Positions 35,601-43,093 of a DNA stretch of 64,000 nt are shown piece after piece; position 1 is the stretch's first letter, and each line of letters opens with the position of its first letter. The DNA is from Symbiodinium natans (taxonomy: Eukaryota > Sar > Dinophyceae > Suessiales > Symbiodiniaceae). The notes below the pieces were generated by a model. It was not told the DNA's origin and did no database searches. It worked only from the letters and a program-made list of their open reading frames with translations. Where the stretch lies: positions 158,501 to 222,500 of the forward strand of contig CAJNDS010001380.1 in the NCBI GenBank assembly GCA_905221605.1. Reading direction: 5' to 3'. The translations under genes and the position numbers were made by a program.

Positions 35601-38600
35601 CCGAACCCTGAACCCTGAACCCTGAACCCTAGCCAAGAGGTGGTGGCCTGGGGCGACCCCCAGTTCGGTGGCAGCAGCCGCGACGTGGATGCCGAGCTCC
35701 AGGACGTGGAGGAGACCCCCGGACCTTACTTTAGCCAAGAGTTGGAACTTTTTGGGGTTTAGGGTTTAGGGTTTAGGATTTAGGGTTTCCTTTGTTTTAG
35801 TAGAATCATTAAAGTTTAACCTTTGTTTTCCCTTGGTTATTGGAGAAGTAGGAGGCTGACGATGTGTGGGGTTGAGGGCCTATTGGGGTTTAGGGTTTAG
35901 TGTTTAGGGTTTCGGTTTAGGGTTAGGGAGTTGAGGGAGTTTAGTATTGGGTTCAGAGAGTTTTGTGTCACCATTTCCGAATTCCAAGCCCTTAGCCAGC
36001 TGGCGGTTTAGGGCTTATGGAGTTGAGAGGAGGTTATTGGGTTTGGGGGGTTTAGGGTCTTTGGCTCTTTGGCTGGTAGGCTTCGGACTTCAGATTGCGG
36101 GGCTTGGGGGTTTCAGGGTCCTAGGGAGTTTGAGATTTAGGAACTTAGGAGGTTGGGTTTAGGGTTTAGGGTTTAGGGTTTAGGGTTTAGGGTTTAGGGT
36201 TTAGGGTTTAGGGTTTAGGGTTTAGGGTTTAGGGTTTAGGGTTTAGGGTTTAGGGTTTAGGGTTTAGGGTTAGGGTTTAGGGTTTAGGGTCTAGGGTCTA
36301 GGGTCTAGGGTTTAGGGTTTAGGGTCTAGGGTTTAGGGTCTAGGGTCTAGGGTTTAGGGTTTAGGGTTTCGGGTTTCGGGTTTAGGGTTCAGGGCCGTTT
36401 AGGGCCCTGGGGGTTTAGGGTCTTGGGTTCTGGGGCTTCCCTGCAGTGGTTTAGAAGTTAGCAGTAGGTTGAAACTTTTTGTGTTTAGGGTTTAGGGTTT
36501 AGGGTTTATAAGGGTTAAGGGTTTAGGGTTTAGGGTTTAGGGTTTAGGGTTTAGGGTTTGGGGTTCGGTAGTCTTGAGCCAACCTGTTGCCACCAAGCCT
36601 TCTAAACCACTAGAAGCCCTGGCCCCAAACCCTAAACCCGCAAACCCCCAAACCCCTAATCCCCTTAAACCCGTAAACTCTTACCCCCTAGAACCCTAAA
36701 CCCTAAACCCTAAGTCCTAAACCCTAAACCCTCAACCCTAAACCCTAAACCCTAAACCCTAAACCCTAAACCCTAAACCCTAAACCCTAAACCCTAAACC
36801 CTAAACCCTAAACCCTAAACCCTAAACCCTAAACCCTAAACCCTAAACCCTAAACCCGAACTCAAGAAACCTTGAGCTGAGGATCGCAGCCGCGCAGGCC
36901 GCGTTTGCTGCCCGACGGGCAGACGCCCAGCAGCAGATGAAGAACCTTTTGGGTCATGAGGGGTTCAGGGTTTAGGGCTGAGGGTTCATGAGACCAAGAA
37001 AGTTTTGGGTTTTGAGGGTTCATGAGACCAAGAAAGTTTTGGGTTTTGAGGGTTCATGAGACCAAGAAAGTTTTGGGTTTTGAGGGTTTAGGGGTTGAGT
37101 GCCTTGCGGCGTTTAGGGGTTGCGGTTTTCAGGGCGAGGGCTTCAGGGGGTTCAGGGGTTTAGGGTTCTAAAGTTTCAGTAAACCGTAAAAGCTACCGTA
37201 AACCCTGCACCCTAGGGTTGTTTCCTTAGGAGTTGTGTTGTGTGTTTGCATGTTTAGGGTTTAGGGTTTAGGGTGTAGGTGTTGATTTAGGGTTTAGGGT
37301 TAGTCAGGGTCTCAGAGCAGCGGCTCTTAGCCCCCTTTTTCCAAACCCATAACCCCCAAACTCCCCCCCCCCCCCACCCAAACCTAAACCTGAAACCCCT
37401 AAACCCCCTCCCTCCCAGACCCGAAACCCCGTAAACCCCTTACGCCCTGGACCCTTACTGGAACCCCTAAAACCTAACCCCTTAAACCACTTGAGCCCCT
37501 GAAGCCCCTCAACCCCCTAAACCCTTCAAGCCCCTTGGGCCCCTTAAGACAGCCACTTGAACCGCTTAAACCCCTTCAACCGCTCAAACCCCTTAAACCC
37601 CTTCAAACCCCCCCCCCTCTACCCTTAGACCCTAAACCCTGAAACCCTAACCCTAAACCCCTTAACCCCCTTAAGCCCTTTAAATCTTAACCCTTGAATC
37701 CCTTAAACCCTGCGGGGTTCTGCGGACTCCGAGGACGGATCCGTCGTGGTCTGGGGCCGCCACCAGCGCCCCGGACGGTAGTGGGAGGGATTTAGGGGTT
37801 TGGGTTGAGGGTTGAGGGAGTTAGGGTTTAGGGCTTCAGGAGGATTTCGGGCTTCGGGCTGCAGGAGGATTTGTAATTTAGGGCTTAAGGGAAGGACGTA
37901 GGGCGAGTTTGTGTGTGTAGGATGCTAGGGTTTAAGGCTTTCGGGTTCTCTTTAAGGGTTAGGGTGTTTTTGGGGCTTGAGGGTTTTAGGTATAGGGTTT
38001 AGGGTTTACACGGGGTTCTGGGTTCAGGCTTTCAAATCTTCTTCACGACCTCGACATGAGTATGTAGGGTTTGTGAGGTTGAGACGGAGGTGATCGTCGG
38101 AGGGTTCCGGTTCTGATGTATGAGCCCATGGGTTTGTATAGGATACAGGGTATGTAAGGTGTCCCCGTCTAAGCGTCCATATTAAGGGACCATCGAACTG
38201 CCCTAAGGGACACTTAATTAATGCTATCTTTTTAAATTTGTCTTTCGGAAGCCTCATTTTGAGGTGCGCGGGGGGGACATTCTCAGCGTGGGGTTCTACC
38301 TTGGACCCCTAAGATTGTACCCTTGGATTTGTGAACTCATTTTAAAGATCAAGGAGCCATGTTAGGAGCATATTCAGGGAAACCTTCATGGGGTACAATC
38401 TTAGGGGTGCGAGTCTCAATCTCCATGTTTGTACACCGTAAACCCTAAACCCTGAACCCTGAACCCTGATCCCTGAACTGGGGTTTCACAAATGACCACA
38501 CCTTAACTGGGTTTTGGAGTACTATACTTTAATACTTTTTTTGGTTCTGGGTTCCTATTATAGATACTTATACCTAAAAAGTATATACTTTTTTTCCAGG

Positions 38601-41600
38601 GTCTACTCCAAAGGTGGGTTAAGTCGAAGAAACCCCACCTCCCGTTCCCCCACCCCGCCCCAGGAAAACCCGAAGCCCTGAATCCTTGCAACCCCTACAT
38701 AAATCCCAGCCCCTAACCCCCCCTCCTCCCCCCTAAACCCTAAAACCTAAACCCTAAACCCGAAACCCTAAGCCCTAAGCCCTAAACCCTAAACCCTAAA
38801 CCCTAAACCCTAACCCCTAAACCCTAAACCCTAACAAGGCTCGGGGGCGACAGCCGCCCAGTCCGCGCCTCGCTGTCGGGGGTGCGGCGAATCTTCGCCT
38901 CGGCGCGCGCCTTCGCGGCCGTCACCGCCGGTGGTGAGGCCGGTTTAGGGTTTAGGGTTTAGGATTTAGGGTTTAGGGTTTAGGGTTAAGGGTTTAGGGT
39001 TTAGGGTTTAGGGTTTAGGTGACTCCCAAACCCTACAAAATTGCAGGCTCTAACCCCCCTAAATATGGGACTTATCCCCCCTAAATAGTAGGTAATTGGA
39101 GCCCGAGGTAAGAATCGTGAAAAGTTTCTCGCTTGCACATAACAGGTTGAACTGCCAGGGGGATGGATAAACATGTTGTTCATGTTGCGGTTCTGAGGGG
39201 AGTATAGGTGAGGGCCAGGGCTTTGTGGCTTAGCGCTTTGGATTTTAGATTGATACGTAGGGCATGGGGTTTACAGGGTTTATAGAGTTTAGAGTGTTTC
39301 GGGCTTACAGGGCTTGGGGGTTTTCTAGTTCCGGCTAGAAGGGCTTATGGCTTGGGCTTGGGGTTTCTTTGTGGTACTTTACGGTAACTTTAGATCCTTA
39401 ACCTTTTTGGGTTTATTGGGTTTCTTAATAAGGCAGCTAAAAGTTTAATTTATAGCTACCCTCCTGAGTGCAGCCAAGTTATGGCTTGGGTTTGGGGTTT
39501 GAGGTTAAGGACAACTCACCAGCATCCACGTCCAGAGGTGGTGACTTGGGGCCACCCAGATCATGGCGCAGACTCCGCCCTTGTGCAAGGCGCGTGCTTT
39601 CAAACCCGAAGGTTTAGGGTTTAGGGTTTAGGGTTTAGGGTTTAGGGTTTAGGGTTTAGGGTTTAGGGTTAGGGTTAGGGCACACTCCCCAAAAACTAAC
39701 CCCAACACCTAGACCCCACCTTTGGCTCCATTTACCTAGTCTTTTTTCGGCGGGGTAGTGCCCCTTCGTAGGGCCCTTTTCTGGAGGGGCTCCACCCTGA
39801 GCCTCAACATCCCTAAGCACGAATCGAAGCAAGTAAACTCCAAACCTATAAAGCTCGAGTATAGCCATAAACCCTAAAGCCAGACATCCCTAAATGAACC
39901 TAAACCCTCAACCCTCAACCCTCAACCCTAAACCCTAAACCCTAAACCCTAAACCCTCAACCCTTTAAAAACCCACACGGAACCTACACCGGAGCTAGCT
40001 CCAAGCCCGATCAAAGGTACTGCACCCGAGCTCTGTAACGTCAAAAACTCTGAAAGGGGGGCCCCCAGTGCAATACGGCGCCCTGAAAGCGAGGAACCTG
40101 CAAAGGGACCCGAGTTCAGAGAACTATGGGCCCTTCATGTAGAGAACTACCCAGATGCCCCAAACCCTAATGGTGCACCCAACTCCGCAAACCCTAAACC
40201 CTAAACCCTAAACCCTAAACCCTAAACCCTAAACCCTAAACCCCCTTGAGCGAGGCCAGCTCCGTGACGTGGAGCATGTCGCTGCGACGCAGGGGGCCTT
40301 TGCCGCCCTCCGCGGCGATGGGAAGGCGACGTGGCGTGGCTGTCCGGCGCGTTCGGATCTAGGGTTTAGGGTTTAGGGTTTAGGGTTTGGGGTTTAGGGT
40401 TTAGGGTTTGGGGTTTAGGGTTTAGGGTTTGAGGTGGGTATTTGGGGGTTAGGGTTTAATTAGGGTTTAGGGTTGAGGGATTCGGGTACGCACACGTAAT
40501 TGGGGTTTAGAGTTTCGGTTCGGGTTAGTCAGTGCTTGGGGCATTTCAGGCTTAAGTATTTTTAAGGGAGTCATACTCGGACCCCTGTGAAGATGTGTCC
40601 CTAAGAGGTTCCTTCAATATTCTCCAAATATGGCCCTGATGAATCCTTAAACAGGGTCCCCAAACCCAACGGCACGACCTTAGTTTCTGCTTGTTTAAAC
40701 CCTAAACCCTAAACCCTAGATTTGGGGTTTATGGCTGCGTTGTTTGGGGGCTGACTCTCCTCGAGGTGAGGTTGCTCGGGCTTTAGGGCACTCAGATTTC
40801 ACAAGCCCCAAGAGCTCTAGGGTTTAGGGTTTAGGGTTTAGGGCTAGGGTTTAGGGTTTAGGGTTTAGGGTTTAGGGTTTAGGGTTTAGGGTTTAGGGTT
40901 TAGGGTTTAGGGTTTAGGGTTTAGGGTTTAGGGTTTAGGGTTTAGGATTTACCGTTTAGTGTTCAAGCCGAAGCTGCGGTGGCAGGTTGTGACCTGGGGT
41001 GATCCGACAGCGGGCGGTGACAGCCGGGCGGTGCAAGAGGACCGGCGCTTGAGGGTTTAGGGTTTAGGGTTTGGGGTTTAGGGTTTGGGGTTTAGGGTTT
41101 AGGGTTTGGGGTTTGGGGTTTAGGGTTCAGGGTGTGGGGTTTAGGGTTTGGGATTTAGGATTTAGGGTTTGGCGCTTGAGGGTTTAGGGTTTGGGTTGAA
41201 GTTTAGGGTTTGGGGTTGAATTGGGGTTTGGGGCTTGGGGTTTAATTGGGTTTTTGGGTTTTTGGGTTTGGGGTTTTGGGGTTCGGGGTTTGGGGTTTAG
41301 GGTTCGACGGCTTCTGGGGGGCCCTAATCCCTCAACCCTAAACCCTGGGTTTGCGTGCAGGTTGTGGGCTAGAGGGTTAAGCTGTAAGGGTTATAGGTTT
41401 TACGGGCTTAAGGGTGAAGGGCTATGGGTCAAGGGCTACGGTTTGTTTGATGTTTTACTTGGAGGGTCGGAAGACTTAGTAAGTCCTTATCTAACAGAGT
41501 TATATGTAGGATAACTCCAATTAGGGTCCCGTTTAAGGTACGTCTACTTATTGTCTACGTACTAAGTCCCCCGGCCCTCCAGGTCGGTTCTTAGGGTTTC

Positions 41601-42560
41601 AGAGTTTCAGGGGGTCATTCTACACAGCCTGGGACAACCCTGAATAACCCTAAGACCTACACTTTTTAAACCCAGCGATCGGAAGTATGGGCATTTATTT
41701 GGGTCCCTTAACAGCCCCTATACATGCATTGTACACAATAAGGGCCCATACTTCAGATCCCTTGAAAGACCCTAAACCCTAAACCCTAAAACCCTAAACC
41801 CTAAATCTTAAACCCTCTCCCGTATAAGCAAGGACCCTACTAAGGGCCCATGGTTCCAACCTTACACCAAACCCACCCGCAGCCCGTACCCCTAAGGTTG
41901 TACCCCTAAACCCAAGCCCCAGCACCCAAAGCACCCCAAGCTCCCCAAGCACTAGGCGCCCCAAGCCCTCCTTGCCCACCCTTGGCCACCCCTAAACACC
42001 CCAAATCCTGCTTCTGAAGTCCTAAACCCTAAACCCTAAACCCTAAACCCTGCTCTTCAGGAGCTTGTAGGCATCCGGCAGCTGGAGGGCTCCGTGGCCG
42101 CCTTCGCAGCGCTGCGCAGCGACGGGCGGCTGGTGGCCCGGGGTGGGCAAGGAGTGTTTAGGGTTTAGGGTTTAGGGTAGTAGCTGGCAATTGAGCCCTC
42201 AAACCCAACAAAGAAGCAAGACCCTAAACCGCCCCAGGCGCTAAACCCCTAAACCTTACCCTACACCCCAAACCCCTAAGCCCTGAAACCCTAAACTCTA
42301 AACCCCTAAACCCGGAAGCAAGTTAAACCACAAATCCCAAACCGCAAGCCCTGAATTCTTGGGGTTCAGGGTTTGAATTACACCCCCCCTCCTGTCTCAA
42401 CAAGCCGAAACCTGAACTAGTAGCTTTTGGCAACTTGCACAATCAGTTCCTAATCCCCAAACCCCAAACCCTAACCCTAAACCCCAAACTTTAACCCTCT
42501 CCACCTTTCTCTCAGGTGACCTGGGGCGACCCCCAGGCAGGTGGAGGCGGAACTGCATCA
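21229..42560 (+). CDS. Split gene: ubiquitin-like domain plus RCC1/HERC-type repeats, 23 exons
   Basis: Twenty-three small exons (listed below) read on one strand and join mostly in phase. The product begins MLLHVSLLSGSTARVE, a ubiquitin-like fold (AEEVLDVGIQCLISPEG, HPLDESRALSELG), and continues as about nine copies of a ~52-residue unit with the consensus VVTWGDPxxGGxSxxVQxxL, xxVxxIxAxxxAFAAL, xxDGx. This is the RCC1-like repeat seen in HERC-type proteins, a beta-propeller blade; in dinoflagellates such proteins are abundant. Whether it binds ubiquitin or a GTPase is unknown. Exons are 22 to 100 nt and introns mostly 0.3 to 3 kb, rich in heptamer arrays. Donors are GT, GC or GA; almost every acceptor is AG|G. 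Two joins (exons 5-6 and 12-13) leave a unit about three residues short, and exon 1-2 is off by about one. The 3' end is not found: exon 23 stops mid-unit. Confirmed only by reading. Confidence 0.72.
22060..22113 (+). CDS. RCC1-like gene, exon 2
   Basis: Reads (R)AEEVLDVGIQCLISPE and ends CTGAAG|GACAGG, a GA donor. It aligns residue for residue with the middle of the ubiquitin-like fold, and the one leftover base joins exon 3 in phase (EG|HPLDE). The acceptor is not certain: AG at 22046-47, 22055-56 or 22058-59. Confidence 0.5.
22775..23090. repeat. CCCTACAAA nine-base variant array
   Basis: About 30 units of AAACCCTAC with AAACGCTAC and CATACCCTA variants, a nine-base derivative of the heptamer. 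It creates long open frames of Asn-Pro-Thr or Gln-Thr-Leu repeats that are not genes. Confidence 0.9.
23140..23275. repeat. AACCCCTC eight-base variant array
   Basis: CAACCCCT repeated about nine times, flanked by CAACCCT heptamers and then CCCTAAA. In intron 2 of the RCC1-like gene just before exon 3. Confidence 0.9.
23313..23392 (+). CDS. RCC1-like gene, exon 3
   Basis: CTCAAG|GCCATC to CGCCAG|GCGCAC (GC donor). Reads HPLDESRALSELG then LADGASLGAVVRQ, the last part of the ubiquitin-like domain. Preceded by CCCTAAA and followed by TTTGGGG/TTTAGGG repeats. Confidence 0.7.
23926..24013 (+). CDS. RCC1-like gene, exon 4 (first repeat)
   Basis: GGGAG|GCCTCC to AAAG|GCACAG (GC donor). Reads ASLASSQYAFAFALVRGNGD then VVTWGDPSK. 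Joins exon 3 in phase (VVRQ|ASLA) and exon 5 in phase (K|GAD). Confidence 0.75.
24333..24370 (+). CDS. RCC1-like gene, exon 5 (38 nt)
   Basis: CCCCAG|GCGCCG to GGTGCA|GTCTCC. Reads GADAAAAAEIRGA, in the position of GGDSxAVQxQL. Joined to exon 6 it gives a unit about three residues short, so either the donor is a little downstream or the unit is truly shorter. Confidence 0.6.
24901..24929 (+). CDS. RCC1-like gene, exon 6 (29-nt microexon)
   Basis: CCCCAG|GTGACC to GCCGC|GCTGCT (GC donor). Reads VTATSRAFA(A). With exon 7 it restores AFAALLRDGRV. A run-on to GT at 24947 is also open but leaves no room for exon 7. Confidence 0.6.
25412..25790. repeat. C-rich tract and CCCTTAAA variant array
   Basis: 25412-25620 is CACCCCCC-type low-complexity sequence; 25625-25765 is about 17 units of TTAAACCC with three TTAAACGC units. 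Immediately precedes microexon 7. Confidence 0.9.
25802..25823 (+). CDS. RCC1-like gene, exon 7 (22-nt microexon)
   Basis: CCCAAG|GCTGCT to GCGTG|GTGCCA. Reads (A)LLRDGRV, joining exon 6 (…AFA|A) and exon 8 (V|VTWG) in phase. It is the smallest exon and the easiest to lose in automated annotation. Confidence 0.55.
26017..26064 (+). CDS. RCC1-like gene, exon 8
   Basis: CCGAG|GTGACA to GTCCAG|GACGCG (GA donor). Sixteen codons, VTWGLREFGSDSSEVQ, flowing into exon 9 EELRDV in phase. Confidence 0.75.
26871..26942 (+). CDS. RCC1-like gene, exon 9
   Basis: GCGCAG|GAGGAA to GGCCAG|GCCTCC (GC donor). Reads EELRDVRGLCASYGAFAALR then RDGQ. The exon sits exactly between a CCCTAAA array ending at 26857 and a TTTAGGG array starting at 26954. 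The following intron is about 3 kb and houses the sulfotransferase-like gene. Confidence 0.75.
27471..27548. repeat. 36-bp direct repeat in front of the sulfotransferase start
   Basis: ATTTAAGACGACTTCGTGCT...GCGCCAT occurs at 27471-27506 and again at 27513-27548 with one mismatch (TTCGTG/TTTGTG). The second copy ends in the proposed start codon region, so the start context has been duplicated upstream. Confidence 0.85.
27547..28006 (+). CDS. Sulfotransferase-like gene, exon 1
   Basis: ATG at 27547 (MLSFTRMEM); an upstream in-frame ATG at 27526 gives MCYRCSA and is less likely because it lies inside the duplicated leader. Ends CTTTGTG|GTATAC. Contains the membrane anchor and GPPKTGSTAIQSFL. 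Confidence 0.7.
27547..29140 (+). CDS. Sulfotransferase-like gene, four exons, nested in intron 9 of the RCC1-like gene
   Basis: Exon 1 encodes a short basic N-terminus, a hydrophobic anchor (TACLTLCVLLASIAVLP, residues about 15-31) and the cofactor loop LHVGPPKTGSTAIQSFL, the 5'-phosphosulfate-binding motif for PAPS in sulfotransferases. Exon 3 (FDARMWQYFVEMF) and exon 4 (AVFHRASVDWLASSWMQ) fit the later strand and the 3'-phosphate-binding region of the family. The likely product is a Golgi type II membrane enzyme that sulfates a carbohydrate or protein; the substrate is unknown. The exon 3-4 join is in phase with a GC donor; the phase of the joins around exon 2 is not resolved. It has the same orientation as its host gene. 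Introns 1 and 2 are made of dispersed repeats. It might be a partial copy, since the region after the second binding motif is unfamiliar. Confidence 0.65.
28007..28119 (+). repeat. Intron 1 of the sulfotransferase-like gene = dispersed repeat copy
   Basis: The intron from GTATAC to CATCCAAG matches the repeats at 16625-16829 and 39368-39478 from its first to its last bases (TTTGTG|GTA ... GTAACTTTAG ... AAGGCAGCTAA ... CCTCCTGAGTGCA.CCAAG). Intron and mobile repeat therefore share both borders. Confidence 0.65.
28120..28162 (+). CDS. Sulfotransferase-like gene, exon 2
   Basis: CCAAG|GTTGCT to CCGCG|GTAGTT. The most natural frame reads VAASHRREAAEISR, but the phase left by exon 1 does not match it without a different donor. 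A small exon; borders tentative. Confidence 0.4.
28169..28283. mobile_element. MITE-like element inside sulfotransferase intron 2
   Basis: Inverted ends TAGGATGCCCAGTA and TACTGGGCAACCTA flank a core with TGCCCTTATTCCC and AAAAAGGGCACTC. It belongs to a family with copies near 22208-22312, 34993-35110, 46595-46704, 47268-47361 and 51439-51550. No coding capacity. Confidence 0.65.
28298..28358 (+). CDS. Sulfotransferase-like gene, exon 3
   Basis: TCCGAG|GCTTTC to AAAGCA|GCTTAG (GC donor). Reads AFAGFDARMWQYFVEMFHKS. One leftover base joins the GC at the start of exon 4 to make Ser, in phase. Confidence 0.5.
28461..29140 (+). CDS. Sulfotransferase-like gene, terminal exon
   Basis: TAAAG|GCAAGC to the stop at 29138-29140. 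Begins KPCFSAAVFHRASVDWLASS, then about 200 residues with ILRSMFPQAVHAASYDYLKE, two likely N-glycosylation sites (NCST, NATL) and FCHVATDLLEPEHWRTIRSL near the end. The long open frame without heptamer repeats supports it as a true exon. Confidence 0.65.
29935..29990 (+). CDS. RCC1-like gene, exon 10
   Basis: CCCCAG|GTAATA to GACAA|GCCGCT (GC donor). Reads VITWGNPLYGGSSASVCD(K). It joins exon 9 (DGQ|VITWG) across the nested gene and exon 11 (K|LKRV) in phase, each unit having the expected length. Confidence 0.75.
30619..30685 (+). CDS. RCC1-like gene, exon 11
   Basis: CCTAAG|GCTCAA to GGACGG|GTGCCG. Reads LKRVRRLYATAEAFAAILDN then GR, joining exon 12 VVTWGDP in phase. Preceded by a CCCTAAA array and followed by TTTAGGG repeats. 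Confidence 0.78.
31155..31182 (+). CDS. RCC1-like gene, exon 12
   Basis: CCCGAG|GTGGTG; reads VVTWGDPESGGAT. The 3' border is uncertain; possible GC donors lie after ACA (31181), GCT or further on, and the frame stays open to 31236. With any of them the unit is about three residues short on joining exon 13. Confidence 0.65.
31545..31757 (-). CDS. Exon-like island on the minus strand
   Basis: A 70-codon open frame without repeats between a CCCTAAA array and a TTTAGGG array, reading LCKIALSHFYALLAMTLPEV and GNGVLILHFAAGKPLGQR in the minus direction. The plus strand is open too (LPEGLPSCKMKYEDAVASRT), so the strand is not settled. It lies within intron 12 of the RCC1-like gene. No family recognised. 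Confidence 0.3.
31883..32014. mobile_element. MITE-like palindrome, 'GGTTCATGGTACTTA' family, copy 1
   Basis: Arms 31891-31928 and about 31970-32007 are reverse complements over nearly 40 bp (GGTTCATGGTACTTATTAAC and its complement) with only two or three mismatches. The flanks CTGCTCGAA and CTCAAGCAG extend the symmetry. The core is AT-rich. Relatives at 43423-43553 and 60739-60961. It could fold as a single long hairpin. Confidence 0.75.
33130..33340. repeat. Stepwise variant arrays (CCCTAAAG, CCCCAAA, CCCTAAA)
   Basis: Consecutive blocks of eight-base CCCTAAAG, then ACCCCAA, then CCCCTAAA, then pure CCCTAAA. Each block is internally homogeneous. Confidence 0.9.
33586..33624 (+). CDS. RCC1-like gene, exon 13
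   Basis: AACGAG|GCGCAG to TCGCAG|GCGACC (GC donor). Reads AQLRNVQRIAASQ, flowing in phase into exon 14 (AAFAAVLAGGR) with the exact spacing of the consensus. Confidence 0.68.
34001..34125 (+). CDS. Exon-like island, unknown protein
   Basis: A frame reading EHARVKQVIERWNYNHLPKE then KERSRSTLFFTLRR, basic and aromatic, within intron 13 of the RCC1-like gene and free of repeats. Borders unclear. It might be a nested gene fragment. Confidence 0.25.
34440..34645 (+). CDS. Exon-like island, frame ambiguous
   Basis: Two plus-strand frames are open. One begins MPNTTDRNIPNSEED; the other reads ALWHDPYWQGSTNKRSLTEP then FHFDSGFYDPKSSRAS and is richer in aromatic residues, so I favour it. It ends at a stop near 34640. 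Within intron 13; unrelated to the RCC1 repeat. Confidence 0.25.
35138..35170 (+). CDS. RCC1-like gene, exon 14 (33 nt)
   Basis: CATAGAG|GCAGCA to GGGCGC|GTGCCT. Eleven codons, AAFAAVLAGGR, exactly the AFAA block. In phase with both neighbours. Confidence 0.7.
35560..35632. repeat. CCCTGAA variant array
   Basis: Ten consecutive ACCCTGA units with one CCCCGAA, directly before exon 15 of the RCC1-like gene. Confidence 0.9.
35640..35713 (+). CDS. RCC1-like gene, exon 15
   Basis: CAAGAG|GTGGTG to GTGGAGGA|GACCCC (GA donor). Reads VVAWGDPQFGGSSRDVDAEL then QDVE. The two leftover bases join the G of exon 16. Confidence 0.78.
36140..36372. repeat. Long TTTAGGG array
   Basis: More than 30 consecutive TTTAGGG units with some TCTAGGG variants near 36290-36350. 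It lies in intron 15 of the RCC1-like gene, paired downstream with the CCCTAAA array at 36690-36857. Confidence 0.95.
36690..36857. repeat. Long CCCTAAA array before exon 16
   Basis: More than 20 CCCTAAA units ending 25 bp upstream of exon 16. Reverse complement of the array at 36140-36372 in the same intron. Confidence 0.95.
36882..36921 (+). CDS. RCC1-like gene, exon 16 (40 nt)
   Basis: GCTGAG|GATCGC to CGGGCA|GACGCC (GA donor). Reads IAAAQAAFAARRA. Joins exon 15 (EE|IAAA) and exon 17 (A|DGSVVVWG) in phase with consensus spacing. Confidence 0.7.
36981..37082. repeat. 34-bp tandem repeat, three copies
   Basis: AGGGTTCATGAGACCAAGAA...GGGTTTTG repeats at 36981, 37015 and 37049 with no visible mismatch, within intron 16. 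Confidence 0.9.
37734..37765 (+). CDS. RCC1-like gene, exon 17 (32 nt)
   Basis: TCCGAG|GACGGA to CACCA|GCGCCC (GC donor). Reads DGSVVVWGRH(Q), joining exon 18 (Q|LGGDSRPV) in phase. Confidence 0.72.
38292..38420. mobile_element. Dispersed ~130-bp element, 'CTAAGGTTGTACCC' family
   Basis: Starts near TTCTACCTTGGACCCCTAAG and ends TACAATCTTAGGGGTGCGAGTCT; the ends are imperfect inverted repeats. Further copies at 47601-47718, 52655-52776, 53713-53850 and 56786-56919, with a partial end at 41880-41912. No reading frame. Confidence 0.7.
38839..38938 (+). CDS. RCC1-like gene, exon 18 (100 nt)
   Basis: AACAAG|GCTCGG to GGTGAG|GCCGGT (GC donor). Reads LGGDSRPVRASLSGVRRIFA then SARAFAAVTAGGE, almost a whole unit. 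In phase with both neighbours. The largest exon. Confidence 0.8.
39368..39478. repeat. Dispersed ~110-bp repeat (sulfotransferase intron 1 family)
   Basis: CTTTGTGGTACTTTACGGTAAC ... CCTCCTGAGTGCAGCCAAG. Same borders as the intron at 28007-28119. Here it lies in intron 18 of the RCC1-like gene. Confidence 0.75.
39538..39589 (+). CDS. RCC1-like gene, exon 19
   Basis: CCAGAG|GTGGTG to GTGCAAG|GCGCGT (GC donor). Reads VVTWGHPDHGADSALVQ(G). In phase with exon 20 (G|QLRDV). Confidence 0.78.
40255..40325 (+). CDS. RCC1-like gene, exon 20
   Basis: GCGAG|GCCAGC to GGGAAG|GCGACG (GC donor). Reads QLRDVEHVAATQGAFAALRG then DGK, joining exon 21 VVTWGDP in phase. Confidence 0.8.
40986..41039 (+). CDS. 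RCC1-like gene, exon 21
   Basis: TGGCAG|GTTGTG to CAAGAG|GACCGG (GA donor). Eighteen codons, VVTWGDPTAGGDSRAVQE, the best match to the unit consensus in the window. Confidence 0.82.
42061..42132 (+). CDS. RCC1-like gene, exon 22
   Basis: CTTCAG|GAGCTT to CGGCTG|GTGGCC. Reads ELVGIRQLEGSVAAFAALRS then DGRL. In phase with exon 23 VTWGDP. Confidence 0.8.
42516..42560 (+). CDS. RCC1-like gene, exon 23
   Basis: TCTCAG|GTGACC; reads VTWGDPQAGGGGTAS. The 3' border is uncertain (GC after TCA, or CTGAG|GTCAAA at 42568). No following AFAA exon was found. Diverged pieces at 43797-43835 (VTWVPSELLNAV) and 44257-44318 may continue the gene. Confidence 0.68.
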
Positions 42561-42962
42561 GCGCTGAGGTCAAAACGACCTCGCTAACCCTCTCCTCCCT
42601 GATGAGAAGGAGCCCTTGTACATAAAGAATAGCTGTGGCTTTAAGAACTGTTGTGTGTATATCTACATATATATTACGAAAAATGTCTGTATGTACATAA
42701 TGTGTATACATCCGAATACTACATGTAGCTTCGGGGTTTTTTTGAATATCACTTGGCCCCCTAGCCCGGCACCCCAAACCCCTAAACCCTAAACCCTAAA
42801 CCCTAAACCCTAAACCCTAAACCCTAAACCCTAAACCCTAAACCCTAAACCGCATTTTCTCGGCCAGTTTCAGAAGTTTAGCCCCGCTCTGCGCCCGTGC
42901 GCAGGGCCACATCGGTTTCTCACAACGCCGGCCGTGATGAAAAGACCAAGCCAACACTGCAC

Positions 42963-43093
42963 CTACTATTTGCTCAAGACCCCCTCCAAAAAAACAATGT
43001 AAAATAGCAACTTGCCCTGGGAACAACTTTTCTCTCTCTTTTTTTTTTTTTTGGGGGGGGGGGGGGAGAGGGGGGTTCTTGATCAAATAGTAG
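42963..43093. mobile_element. MITE-like element, 'TTGCTCAAGAACC' family
   Basis: CTACTATTTGCTCAAGACCCC and GGGGTTCTTGATCAAATAGTAG form inverted ends around a core with poly-T and poly-G runs. Same family as 16217-16324 and 61468-61634. Confidence 0.65.
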
